From NCBI GenBank assembly GCA_949825025.1, contig OX463778.1, forward strand, positions 35,604,616 through 35,668,615: a stretch of DNA of 64,000 bases. Direction: 5' to 3'. Below, piece by piece: positions 1-13,065 of the stretch. Each line of letters opens with the position of its first letter. The first letter of the stretch is position 1. A program made the position numbers and the translations under genes. The stretch comes from Siphlonurus alternatus. Lineage: Eukaryota > Arthropoda > Insecta > Ephemeroptera > Siphlonuridae. Below the pieces are notes generated by a model. That model was not told where the DNA came from. It searched no databases and was given only the letters and a program-made list of their open reading frames with translations.

Positions 1-1147
1 TAAGCGCTATAGTCACAAACACATAGTTGGTTTTATATAGCCATCAGTATCATATGTTAACTTTGGTCACTTACGCAGTTAGTGTGCAAATTTCTTCTTC
101 TTCCTTGTTGCTGTCTCAAAGCTTTGTTTGCATTATTATATTACCATCATCTTGTAGATATCTTTATAGCTTCGTGTAATTTTAATAAGAATTGGTTTGT
201 AACTTAAGTTCAGTACCGTATTGTTATTTTACAGTTTTCATTTATTTTTCTTTAGTGTGCATTAAAAAAATAACAGAATTTTTATAAATTAAATTCTATA
301 ATAATTTTATTACAATTTGGTGTATGAATTCACAAAAATAGTTTAAAAAAAACACAACTGTTATTTATTTAATACTTTTTATGTACAGTAAGTCAATTAC
401 AAAAGTATAATTTATTTATAAATCGAATAACATTCTAAGTTATAAACCATGGAATAATAATAATAATAATAAATGTAATATAATACATATAGAAAATAAT
501 ATATTCACAGCACATTTTATTGACTTGTGCTGTAATATAATTTCATGTTGCATATTATTTTAAGTTAATTTCTTTTGTTACTTTACAGTTTTATTATTTC
601 TGAGCTCATCTCTATAAATTATAACTAAAAATAAATCATGATCGAGGTCGTTCGTGGATTGTGGAAAATCCTTTCACTGTATTGAAGACCAGTAGCTCGG
701 ATAATATGCAAAGCATTTGCTTGTTGTCCGTGGCTGCATGTGTTTGCGGTGCTTAACCTGCGAAGGCGAGCAATAATTGCTGCTACTGCACCTGCCAACT
801 GCAATCTGCTCTTCATGCATCTCTCTCTCGTGCTTGCGCCTGCAATCACGCCTCATAAAGCCTTCAGGAGCCGACGGCACCGCGCCTCCCGTGTGAGCTA
901 TATTCATGTAGGTGACCACAGAGATAAAACGAAGTACCGACCAAGTACCATCATCAAAGAAAGCTTACCGACCAACTGAACTTCTTTGCTGCTGCTGATG
1001 AGATGATACTTGCGAGGTTTTTGAACGTGTGAATAGTCAAGTCTTTAACAACGCTCTTCACTGTCACAGGTGAAACAGCCTGGATAAAAAGCTGTAAGCA
1101 TCGTAATATTCTTGACTGCAGTGTCTGTAGTTATTGTTTACAAGTAT

Positions 1148-1152
<5 letters not shown>

Positions 1153-1202
<50 letters not shown>
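1153..1202. repeat. (TA)n microsatellite
   Basis: Perfect dinucleotide tract of about 50 bp. Confidence 0.95.
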
Positions 1203-1204
<2 letters not shown>

Positions 1205-3899
1205 AATTTAAAACGCTATATACCATGTTGTTTAAAAACTTACTTTACAATCATAAAATATATACTATCATAATTATACGTAGTTCAAGTACTACTTATA
1301 TATTAATATAATGACTGTAATAAGAATGGTTCATGTTCACATGCTATAGATGGTAAACCTGCGTGCGTTTGTTTAGAAAAGTTTCAGACAATTTTTTTTT
1401 TTTTTTTTACCGCAAGCTTTGGTTTCTATACAATTCTAACAAATTTTGTTTGCTCATTTTGCTTTGATTATATTATGTATTGTGCATTCTTGTAATTTGT
1501 TTTATTGTATTTTTTGTGGAATCATTATTATTTAAATTTGTCATATAGGATAGAATTCACGACTATAATTATTCAAAAAATCTTATTCTTAGAAATAATG
1601 ATCAATTTACATCCCAATATATTTTTTTCACCAGTCATTTGTAAATATAATTTAATACAAATAATTGATGTTCTGCGAATATACTTTCAGTACGATAAGT
1701 GTATTCGATTGAGAGTCTGGTATATATTGAGATTGCAACATCTCGAGTGCATTATGCTGAGTGGAGGGCGCGACGGTCTGACACGGCCCTCTTGACCTTA
1801 TCGTACCTCAGACATCGAGGGGAGGAGGAGGGGGAGCAAGCAGATCATTCAATACCTCCGTACCTTACAGTATAGCAACTTGAAAATTTTATACGCCCTA
1901 CAAACTTGAAAGCTTACACAAGTCTTCTCTTTTATACATTCGGCATAGTTTGTCTTGAAATCAAGCTGATTTAGTGTCTAGCAGTTTGCATAACCAAAAG
2001 GCGATAATGGCGGCCATTGAGATTCGAACTTTGCGCTTATTGGGACTGACTAAAAAATAAATAAATGTAAATCTTAGGAATAAAATGGTATAGTTCAATG
2101 TTTCAAATTCAACTGTAACGTAAAGTAACGCATTTATCGCATTGAATAATTGGAGGAATATTGACATAGATCACAAATGAGTTGATTCAAGGAAGGAAAA
2201 ACACAACAAAACACTTGCATTTTATAGTTGGCAATCTGCAACCAACGCACTACATCGAATACATATAAAAAACGCTCATTTGCAATAATAATGAGGCAGA
2301 TATGTAATGTTTATCTTACTTTTAAAAATACTTTCTTAACTCTACATTTTCTCAATGGCATACATATGCTGTATTTATAATAATTATATACATTAAAACA
2401 TTATATTATTATGTACGTATATTCTAATACCATAGACTATATATTATTTATATAATATATATAGATATTACTTAGGTATACTTATAATATTAATGCATAA
2501 TTATTTTACATGATATGCACATATTATAATATATCTCATGTGTATATAGGCCTATATATTACAACCAGTAAACTAAACATCAAGTTTGTGTTTACCTTGT
2601 TCATTGTAATAATTCTATATATATTTAATCTATTTTTGCTACATTATAAATAAATTTTATTTATGTAACTCAGTTAAGTATATTTACAGCATTTTTTTTT
2701 AATTGTCATTAAAATAAACATAAATCTAGATAATAATCTACTAAGTTTATTACATTTAATGATATGGTCTATAGATCCAATACTTAATAGTAAATGTATT
2801 ATACTGTAGAGATCTATCTTGTATAATATGCTTTCTAGATATAGACATGTATCTAGTTGCTTGAATGCTAATGACTTGCTTGCACAAACGCAAATACATG
2901 TATTTTATACGTGTGTAGTAAGTACCTTCTCGTATTTTAATATTGCAAGACTGCATGCGCGCAATTACTGCTATTATGCGCAAGTATTACATGAGTTGTA
3001 CACGAATCATCGTCCCTTTTTATCCCACCTCTCCCTTCTAGCTCTCAAAACGGGCAAGGGTGGGTGGGGGTGGGGGAGCATGTAACATCCCCACCCCCTT
3101 CTCTGCACCCCAAAGTCTTTTAATGAGAAACATCAAAGACATTTTTTTTAATATCATATAGACATCAAACAAATATCCAGCATGAAAATATTTTATAAAC
3201 TTATTATATATATATGGGAAAAAGTTGTAACTAAATTTTATTCCATCATAATATAAATTAAAATTCGTTATTTTATTTTTTATATTAAACAAAAAATATG
3301 TAATTTCTAAATAATTTAATATTCTAAAGGAAAGCAATATTATATCATAGATAGGCCTTATTATTTTGTGCTATTTAAAACTTTATTAATTACATAATAT
3401 CATAGCATCATATTTTATGTTTTTTGACTTTATTAAAAAAAATGTTATGTAAAAAAAAAGTTTCCAAAAGTATCAGGTGGATGAAATTAATACTTGAGCA
3501 AGAGGTCATCAACGTGACCTAATTTTACTACGAAAGTAATGATGGCAAGGTCTTTAAATGACTTCAAGAAGATATAACATGATGATGGAGATAAAAGCTA
3601 TTGATCCTGATGGGACCTTTAAACCGGCCATATCTTAATATACATTTTAATAAGGCGCATTAATATACATCAAGAAGGACGGTAACATAATCTATTAAAT
3701 TGATGAGAGAATAAGAGCAAGTTCACTGTATTTATTTTGAGCATATTATAAGCTATATATATATATATACAATATCATATGATATCATAATTAAGACTGT
3801 GTCGTTTTGTCATTTTTGTCGAGGATCGAAGGGTGTCCGGAGACGCAGTATCTGCATGTGGTGTGATACTACAGATGTGACCATTTGATGAGTGACACC

Positions 3900-4013
<114 letters not shown>

Positions 4014-5607
4014 TCTGTTCTCGAGAAGAGATTCATCACTTACAGTTTAACTTTCCTCGCTCATTACGTTCATTGTTGTGTCTTGATAGGCTGCATTAAT
4101 TGTTAGTTTTGTTATTGTTGCTATAGCAGATCCCGCGTGTTTTACAGGTCAGTTAAAGGGAACTTGCCGACATTCCAATGCATTTTTGATGTTCCGATCT
4201 CTTGTAATTTAACTTTTTAATAGTGATAATAAAAAAGTTTTACATTTCATTTTATTATTTAAATAAAAAATAAAACCCTTTTCAGTTGTGTTGTCTGGAA
4301 TATTTGACTTGAATATTTAATAATATAATAATTCAATTAATTGATATTTGATAATATCCAAAGTGCGTGATGTAAGATATATACTGCGTATGTGCATATA
4401 TTTTATAATTTTTATGTGTGTTTAAATATTATTAATTTTTTTTTAATATTTATTTTATAATATAATATTCAATTCGTACACATATATGCTTTTATACTTA
4501 TGTATACTTTTAAAATCGATATTTTTTTATCCACACACTTTACTTTATTTCTTTTTACCCTCTACATCTATTCATATCCAACGCAGCACATGTATACCGT
4601 GCGGTATATACGTACTACATGATGTTTTTTTTTTTGTAGACTGAAGTCTAAATAATAACAGCAAGAGATGTCTCTCGTCATCACTCGCGTTTCAATCAGG
4701 CGGCGGTCTCGAGCCCTCCTCTTTAGCGAGATGAAAGCCGCTGTGAGTCGGGGGAGGATGACCACTGGATGCTATCTACAGACGTGTCGTCATAAAGAGA
4801 TTACGTGATGCTCCGCTACTCCAAATATATATAAAGAGTGGCGGCGTCTTACCGCAAGATTATGTATTTTATATGAAGCTTATAATACGTGACCAAAATC
4901 AACTGCTTTTCATTTTTTTTTTCTCAATCGATCTAATTTTTTTTAAATATATAGTAGTTCGTTTTAATTCTATAAATGATTATATCAATGCTTATAAAGA
5001 GGATAACGTTAAATGTGTGAGAAACTCATCCTTCTAGATTTGACATCTATTCATTATTATTATTATTAGTCTGTGGTTTAAAATTTGCAGTAAATCTTTA
5101 CCATGACTTTTACATTTTTTACCGTTAATAATATCCGCTGTAGCCGAGACAGATTTATAATGAGTAGTTCTTCCTGATGGGAGGAGGGTCACTCAACACC
5201 TGAATTTGCAATTATCACCTCCGGGTCTCTCGGACAGAGCTGCTGCTGCTGCCTGCGGCTATGAGAATCAAAATATTACACGTTGCCTGCAGATTGTTTC
5301 TACGTCCGTCGAGTAAGTCCGCGATGTTGGCTCACTCTTCGGCCGCGAGAGAACGAGTCATCTGCCGAGTCAATAACCTCCCTCTCATCGCACTCCAGTT
5401 TTATGGACGAGGGGTCATTATATTTCTCTGCATGCTTTACTCTCATCCAACCATCCAATGTGTCTTTTTTTAATATTAAAATTATTATTAGTATATTATA
5501 CAAGCGAGTTACATACTGATGGAAAATATTAATAGAGTACAATATTACTTTAAAAAGAAAAAAAAAAAAATGTACTGCAATTTTAAAGTATCGAAAAGTA
5601 AATTTAA

Positions 5608-6057
5608 GGCTTAACCTGAGAAATTTGGACGAAAAATTCGCTACAACAGATTTTCTTCAAATTAATTTGGTGGACTCACAACAATCGTCAAATTAGCTCT
5701 GAATTTTTTCGGAATTTTTTAACCGTTGGTTTAATTATAATTAATTTATTTAAATGAGAATTTTGTATCCTTCCAATGTTAAATTTGTTAATTAGCATTG
5801 CAAAAAAACTATACAACAGATTCTTTTACTTTTTTTTTTTACTAAAACCTAATTTTTTAGACTATTTTTCTGAATTGTTTTCATATATTTTGAACCGTGG
5901 CGATGATCGTTTCCTACATGTGATGAGAAATGTGGCAACGTTCTCAAGTACGGTTGTCGCCACCCCCTCCTAAAAATTTATACGCATTCCAATGCAAACA
6001 GTGTTGCCACTATAGCCACGCCTCTTGACCTTGACAGACAAATTCTCAGGTTATACC
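5608..6057 (+). mobile_element. TTAA-flanked non-autonomous DNA transposon (piggyBac-like MITE), copy 1
   Basis: A 450-bp unit bordered on both sides by TTAA (5604-5607 and 6058-6061). The left terminus reads GGCTTAACCTGAGAAATTTG and the right terminus, on the other strand, GGTATAACCTGAGAATTTG, giving an imperfect inverted repeat of about 19 bp. It has no plausible transposase frame. A nearly identical unit lies at 52949-53397 in the opposite orientation. Duplication of TTAA is the signature of piggyBac-superfamily transposases. Assignment to that superfamily is inferred from the target site and termini, since no autonomous relative is present here. Confidence 0.85.
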
Positions 6058-6061
6058 TTAA

Positions 6062-6476
6062 GAAAATGTTATAAAAGAGGCAATTAGAATCACTATCCTA
6101 AAATACAATTTTTTACATGAAAATAATAAATACAAAATTCAATGCATAATAAAATATTGGTAAATTTTGAATAAATTATTGACGATCTCTATCATGATAG
6201 GTGAATAATATATGATAAATTCAGCTATTCTATCGATTTATTAAAAAAAATTAATTTATGATTAAAAAAGAAACGTTGTTTGTTAAAGTATCATTCTGCA
6301 GACCCAAATTCCATATTGACTAGACTGCATGGGACCTTTTACCTTTTAATGATACGACCAATTTATTATATCGAAGTGTTAATAATCATGCGCACACACA
6401 AAATATTGGAAAATTATGCAGCATGAACATTAATAAACATGTTTTTTCAATAATTTTTTTAACCTCGCTCACAATG

Positions 6477-6539
<63 letters not shown>

Positions 6540-9500
6540 GTTTGAGATATACTTAACAGTAAGTACAGTATTTTTGCTATTAAACACTGCACAAATTTGA
6601 ATTTTCAAGGCTCAAAAATGTTGAAATATAAAATATTTATTACAAAAAGTATTAGTATATATTTTATTAATATTATAATATCGATTAATGCACAAAGTTT
6701 GCGATGAAAGTTTATTGCTCCTACATATAGCGGTAGAAGCTTCTTGAAATTGTACACTAAAATGTTTTTAAGAACACGTCTTTACTTGTACAATTTACAT
6801 AAAGTTATACAGAAGCTGATGCGGTTTTATTTTTCAAATTTTTTTTTTGTCACTGCTTTAACCACTTTATGAACACGAATATTTTTTGCTGTTGACAATG
6901 TTTCTGATGATACCCTTTGAGGATCTTTGCTCAAGTCCAGCTGAGAGAGAGGGGGGATGGCTGGACCACGCGCCTGTGACGGCACATAACGGGACCACGC
7001 AGCTCTGCACGGGCGCCTCGCACAGTAATGGGACGACTTGATGATCGGCCAGCAAACTGGTCTAGCCACATGGAACCCCGGAAGGAGATCACCAAACAAA
7101 TTTTTATGCAATAAAAAAAAATATGTATATTATAGCGAATTTAATAACCTATCGTATAATTATTTTATTAGCATCAATGCTAATTTAACTTTTCGAGAAT
7201 TCTATCATTTGTTAAAAGTTGTAAAAAAAAAAATATACTTTTTTGTGTCTAGAATTCTTTTATTATTGTTGATGATATTATACGTTCTCTACAAAAATAT
7301 ATAATGTTGAAATGAGTTCAATTATTTTGAACAAAACTCTTCTTTATATCATCAACCGGCTAATTATATGAATTATATCAATATATAGTTTTCCTTATAC
7401 ACACATTTTATATTTTTTTAAACAAAGTTTCACCATGATCGTGTTGGAGATAAAAGTTATATTTATTTCGTATTTATAAGAGATATCGTAAAATATAATA
7501 ATAAAAAAAAGCGTTCTACACACTTGAATTCCCACCAATGTCCATGGCATAACAAAAAAGGTTCGTGATTCAGGAGTATAGGAGAGGGCTAGGCTAGAGC
7601 GGCGGTCATTGTGACCCGCCTCTTTCCTTAAGGCAAAAGTTTTTAATTTAAGATCTGACGTTCCCAAACATAGAACGAGATGAAGGTTAATTTAGAGCGA
7701 GCAAGCTGCGCGCGGTGTGGGAGCCTGCCTACCTGGAGCAGCCGGGCCCTGGGGCGTTGTATCCTCCCTCGCAACAGCATCCCGCGTAGTGTGCTCCTGT
7801 AGCCACTCTTTGAACATCACCAGTAACGAGTTAAATATTTGCTTGATCAATATTATATACCAAAATAAAAACCACTTATATGGTTATATATATTTTTTTT
7901 ACCTTCAAAAATAGTTGTAAAACTTTTAAATATATTATATATTTGATTTTTTTTTCTCCCAAAAAATTGTTTTTGTTAATATAAAATTATAATATCTGAG
8001 TGTTTTTTTTTCCATGAATAAATTTAAAAATAAATAAAAACTTCTCATTTAAAATTTTATTTAAATGTTGAATGTTAGGCATCACGAAAGTTTATATATA
8101 TATATATATTTTTTTTTCCTTTTATATTTTTCATGCTCTTAATTACAGCAAGTGTCCACTCGAGTTTAACATGTAGCTATAAGTTAGGTCGAGAGGTCAC
8201 GGCGGGAGATGATGATGATGATGGTATGTATAGCTTGTCTCATCACAGGGGGGGTTATGATGAACGCTCTAGTGTTTGCGCTGGCTATCTCTCGTTCAAT
8301 ACTGTAGCTTGATCTACCTTCTCCTGGTCGTCGTATTCACTCCATTCACTGGCGTCTCATTCAGCTACAGAGGGAGTCGACGTGTTTACCTCCCGCTCTT
8401 GTACTGTCACGGTAACTAAGGTGCTGCTGTAGGGTCTTGACCCTGTGCATGCTCGGGTCACGAACATCCCCCCAGGTGGACACGCCCCCCTTCTCATCGT
8501 GAACTCTCAACTATAAACATACAGCTTTTACACTCTGTCCGCAGGCTTAACTATATATATAGTGTTGTACGTAATTTTTCAACGTGTACACAAAACTCTT
8601 AATATTTGTTTTATAAGCTCTCTTAAAATTGTATACTCTTATATTTTATTTATACTTCATTATCTGTTACTTACTACAGTAATAATTTATAAAAATAATA
8701 GTTATTTTAGCTTAACAATGTAAGAGTTGAAAAGCTGTGAGGAAGTATTCAACTTATACATGTTTTCTTTGGGATGTCATATAAGATTATGTAATATAAT
8801 AAATGTTAATTATTATAATAACATTAAAATTATTTTTTAACAATTAAATAAATTTTATATATATTATATAATTTTTCTATTTGTGCTATGATATTAGTTT
8901 CATATATATAACCGTTTATTTTATTCCACGATCTCCAAACGATGGTTCACAAATATTTTAGCTAAGCTTTTTGTTTTGTTTTACGTCTATCATGATCTGC
9001 AGAAATCGAAAATAAAATTAAATGTTTATATATAAATCGATTGGAAAGTTGTCACTAAAGAATTTTTCTATTGCAAAAATAAAAGGATAGGTTTATTTGT
9101 TTAACACTTGAATGGTTTTTATCAAGAGGGAGACAGAGAGAAGAGTCTTTGTGTGTTAAAGAAAAATTCATTGTTTGGGTATTGCATGTGGGGATCTTGC
9201 TCGAGAAGTATATAGGCAATTAATCTTTAAAGTTGATGGTATCGATATTTTATGCTGGGATACCGACGCTCACATGCGGTGTCAATACGTCCTGATACGA
9301 GAGTCTCCCGGAGCGCGAGATGAGCGCCAGTCAATCTCTCTGCTGGACCACTTGCACAGCATCCGCCCCCTTCATCTTACGACCAGCTGACGTGCTTTTA
9401 TTGATGCTTAAAGATCATTTCACAACCTTTACATAAAAATTGAATATATATTTTTCACTTACATTCTTTTCTATTATTATAATACTTAATCTTCTTAGTG

Positions 9501-11116
9501 ATGAAAAAAAAAAAAAAAATACATAACTTGTAACTTTTTTATGTGTGGTATGAAGTAAGTCATAAATTTTGGCTTGAAATTTTTTACTTTATGATATTTT
9601 TTTGCAGCCGAGATAATGTTGAATAGCTGAGGTTTGAGATATTACTACTGGTCTGGCTGCTGTATATACGGTGGCCAGGGATTTGCGGGCTGCATCGTCA
9701 GTCAGTCCAGATTAAAGCTGGGATCAGACGCTGCTGGCTGCTGCCATAAATCATATTTCTTGTTAGTGATGGCTCTGCTATGGCTGCAACGGTGCCATCG
9801 CCCAGCAGGTCCACTCGCCTGCAGGTAAAGCACAAGTCCACCCCAATCCACCCACCAGACTGCCAATCAAACCGACGTAATAACAAGTTAACTTGAATAG
9901 TATATAGTCTTCTCTTGAAATGTCTTAAATCCATTGGCTAACATAGAGAAAATGCTGTTCTATTTATTTTCCTTATTACTAAGTTTGTGATTTGAAATGT
10001 TTGTAAAAAAACTAAATGAGTTTTGTCCATTAATTTACAAAAAAGCTGCTCTATTTTAATAAAATCTGCCTCAAAAGGACGTGTGACAACATAATTATCA
10101 TGGTTGTCTATAAATGAGACATTATTCTTTTATAATTAGTCATAATTAGTGGTTTAGTGTCAATTATTGTTTCACCATATATTAATGAATTAAAATTTTG
10201 TGCTCTCTCTCTCTCATGAAGATTTTGTAACGATTGTGGAAATTTAGGACATCATTATTATTTTTTTTTCCAATAAGCAAATGAAAAAAATATACTATGG
10301 ATATCTTAATATTAGTAAGTAACTTTATATAAAAATACAAAAAATACTTTAAGAAATTTCACAAAAAAATGTATAGCCAAAGAAAGAAAAATGGAAAGTA
10401 ATTTTAAAAAATGTGTAAATATTTCCACACGACGTAATGTATTAGTTTTTGAATTTAGATTGGGTTGTTTAAAATCTTAATTGATGAATACATAAAAGAA
10501 AACATGAGAAACACATCAAGCCAGGTGGTGGTTTGGAACTCAACGTGCTGTCCTGATTAATGGTCATATGTAGCGTTAGTAACACGCATACTCATAATTT
10601 TTGCATGCGCGCCCGCGCCGCGCTCACCAACGAACTAAAACTATATATATTTTCAAACAGTGGTGATCATATAAGGATATAAAAGTTCAATAACCTATTG
10701 TGAACCAATAAATAGATTTTCATCTTGTTGTTGTTACATAGCGATAACACTTGGACATAAAGTATTTTGCTGTGTAGCGTTGATTAGCCTGCTGCTACAC
10801 CAGGTAAGCATCTCTTGATGTTGACCGCAAGCCGCCCGCCCCGGCTATATGATGGTATAGTAGCGACGACGCCTACGCTCTGTAGCTACCCGGGTTAGCA
10901 GAGATTTTGGGTGGAGCTGCTTCACGCACCTCGTAATACCTGGCTGGAGCTTTTGGTGCAACCACGCACAGTCTATATAATCTATAACACATAAAATTTT
11001 ACAAAGTTTATCACACATTATATGTTGAAAACTATATCGTTAGAGAGATTTGATACTGATGAACACAGCTTATACCGAGTATTTATTCTTTTTTTAAAAA
11101 ATATTACATTAGGTCT
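6062..11116. other. Non-coding AT-rich DNA, no gene recognised
   Basis: GC-rich islands occur near 6900-7090, 7550-7800, 8160-8540, 9240-9390, 9630-9880 and 10590-10970. Between them is AT-rich sequence with homopolymer runs. No exon with both splice borders and a recognisable product was found. Confidence 0.65.
6480..6533. repeat. (TA)n microsatellite
   Basis: Perfect TA tract of about 54 bp, 420 bp beyond the TTAA element. Confidence 0.95.
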
Positions 11117-11218
11117 GTTCGTAAATACACAATCAGAAAGAATCGATTATTTGTGATGAACCTTATGTTCCATGTACAGAAGGTTCTTTCGATTCTTTCT
11201 GATTGTGAATTTACGAAC
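11117..11218. mobile_element. Short foldback element with 30-bp arms
   Basis: The left arm 11117-11146 and right arm 11189-11218 are reverse complements at 29 of 30 positions, around a 42-bp loop. The outer ends read GTTCGTAAAT on each strand. The 102-bp unit looks like a deletion-derived MITE or solo foldback. It ends 30 bp before the (TAA)n tract that holds the retrotransposon. No second copy was seen in the window. Confidence 0.65.
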
Positions 11219-11247
11219 AAAAATATAATCTTAATGCATTTTTTCCT

Positions 11248-11283
11248 AAAATAATAATAATAATAATTAATAATAATAATAAG
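11248..11283. repeat. (TAA)n microsatellite, left flank of the retrotransposon
   Basis: Interrupted AAT/TAA repeat ending directly at the first unique base of the retrotransposon. A shorter ATAATAATAATAA stretch follows the poly(A) tail at 12464-12476, so the element seems to have split one TAA array. Confidence 0.85.
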
Positions 11284-12461
11284 TATGGCGTGTCGTGTGG
11301 TAACGAGCACAGATCCCCATCTTCAACTTGTGTATGGGCATGAGTTGTGGGGCAATGGAGCGTTTTTGTTCAGTGTAGCAAAAAGGGCGGCATGGGCATT
11401 GGGAGTACAGTTGGATTTGGTGGAGCCGGAGTCGAGGCCAGGAGTAAACCTTGCAGGTTTGCCTCGGGCTCTCGCCAAGCAGAGGGTGAGGGAGGCGGAA
11501 GTGCGTCTTCTTTTGCGAGGGCACATGGCAAAGAGCATGCATAGCGTGTTCTACAAGAACATCGAGAGCCAGGGCCTTTGCAGGGAGCGTACTTTTGCCT
11601 TTCTTCGCTCCTCTGGGCTGACTTCCGTGTCAGAGAGCAATATCATCAAGATGCAGGATGGTGTGTTCACATCCCTGGTGTACCAGCAGTTGATCTTTGG
11701 TCGTCAGCTGGACACCAGATGTCGGGCGTGCTTCCGTTCTCCCGAGACCACCATGCATCTTCTCTCTGCATGTCCTTTCTATGCCCGTACTCTTTACATC
11801 GAGAGGCACAATGCTGCACTGCGGGTGCTTTATTTCCATCTGAGGCACCATTTTGGTATTGACGATTCACCTGTCATACCATACGCTCCTGGGGACGTTG
11901 AGGCAGTGGTGGCAAACGACCAGGTGAAGATCTTCTGGAACTATTCGTTTCCCACCACTCGCAAGCTCCATGCCAACAAGCCGGACATCGTGGTACTTGA
12001 GAAGCACAAGAAGGCGTTGACCGTGGTGGAGTTTTCTGCTCCTTCGGACCAGAACCTCACGGAAAAGTATGCCGAAAAACGCGATAAGTACCGCGATCTT
12101 GTCATGGACTTGCGGCAGAGCTATGCTGGACATTCGGTTGTGTTGGTCGTTCTTTTGGTTGGGGTGATGGGTGGAGTTCCCGACTCATTGGTTTCTGGGC
12201 TGCGGCAAATACCAGGTTGCCGTGGATCCGCTGAGCGGCTGGCGGATGCCATGCAGAAGGCAGTGTTGCTGGGCTCCCTCCGTCTACTTCGGGCCCATGG
12301 GGAGGTTGGTGAGGTGCACCGATAAAAAGAAAAACATGAAAAGGCAGCCCCGGAGTTTACTGCACGAGAGTGCGGAGCGCTGGGGTCGAGGAGGCACTGC
12401 TGGGTTTGTCTTGTATTGACCTATGAGACGGCTTAGTAGTGTCTAAAAAAAAAAAAAAAAA
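11284..12461 (+). mobile_element. 5'-truncated R2/R4-superclade (Dong-like) non-LTR retrotransposon in a (TAA)n target
   Basis: The insertion runs from just after a (TAA)n tract (11248-11283) to a 17-base poly(A) tail (12445-12461). More ATAATAATAATAA follows at 12464-12476. It holds one intact ORF (11285-12325) and a ~120-bp 3' UTR. The reverse transcriptase portion is missing, so this is a 5'-truncated copy of the kind left by target-primed reverse transcription. The encoded CCHC knuckle plus restriction-like endonuclease define the R2/R4/NeSL/CRE group. Within that group, Dong elements of the R4 clade are known to target TAA microsatellites, and the flanks fit this. The intact frame suggests a fairly recent insertion. 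The clade assignment rests on target and motifs only. Confidence 0.8.
11285..12325 (+). CDS. C-terminal part of non-LTR retrotransposon polyprotein: CCHC knuckle and restriction-like endonuclease
   Basis: The ORF is 346 codons with no frameshift. Residues 146-163 form the knuckle C-x2-C-x8-H-x4-C (CRACFRSPETTMHLLSAC). This sits between the reverse transcriptase thumb and the endonuclease in R2-type elements. Residues ~228-270 match the restriction-like endonuclease (PD-(D/E)XK fold). They contain HANKPDIVV with Pro233-Asp234, then VVEFSAPSDQN with Glu249, then EKYAEKRDKYRDL, the usual K..KY..L helix. This enzyme nicks the chromosomal target that primes reverse transcription. The start ATG lies 2 bp past the (AAT)n tract. 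It is probably an internal codon of a longer polyprotein rather than a true start, since the frame is open only a little further upstream (stop at 11264). The reverse transcriptase domain is absent, so the copy cannot be autonomous. Confidence 0.88.
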   Translation: MACRVVTSTDPHLQLVYGHELWGNGAFLFSVAKRAAWALGVQLDLVEPESRPGVNLAGLPRALAKQRVREAEVRLLLRGHMAKSMHSVFYKNIESQGLCRERTFAFLRSSGLTSVSESNIIKMQDGVFTSLVYQQLIFGRQLDTRCRACFRSPETTMHLLSACPFYARTLYIERHNAALRVLYFHLRHHFGIDDSPVIPYAPGDVEAVVANDQVKIFWNYSFPTTRKLHANKPDIVVLEKHKKALTVVEFSAPSDQNLTEKYAEKRDKYRDLVMDLRQSYAGHSVVLVVLLVGVMGGVPDSLVSGLRQIPGCRGSAERLADAMQKAVLLGSLRLLRAHGEVGEVHR

Positions 12462-12476
12462 TCATAATAATAATAA

Positions 12477-13005
12477 AAAGAAAAAAAAAGTGAAAATATT
12501 TATTAAATTTATATAATAAATTTGCTTTAATATTTTCTTGTAAATATAGCTGTTCAATGGCTTATAAAGTTGTGTTGAAGAGCTGATAAGTTGAATAATT
12601 GGAAATAACGAACTAATTAATTACGTATCTTAAATAAATCATATTAATTTTTATTCATTTTTTTTTTTTAATAAGGTAGAAAAATCAAATCAAACTAATT
12701 ATATTTAAGTAAATCAAGTGCCTGGTATTCATTCCATTAATTTTTTTAACTAATTATTTCTACATCAATTAGTAATTATATATTAAGTATATAAATATAG
12801 ATGAATTTACAATTAGAAGGCTATAGATAACTCAATCATCTGTGAGATACAATATAATTGCTCTAATTAGTAAACCCAATAGGAAAGTTGAAAGAATTAT
12901 TATAAGTTGTCTTTTATTAAGCATGTTGTTCTAAAATATTAAGCCAATTAATATTTTAAAATACTTTATTATATTAAAATTTCGTTAAAAAAATATATAT
13001 ATACA

Positions 13006-13065
<60 letters not shown>

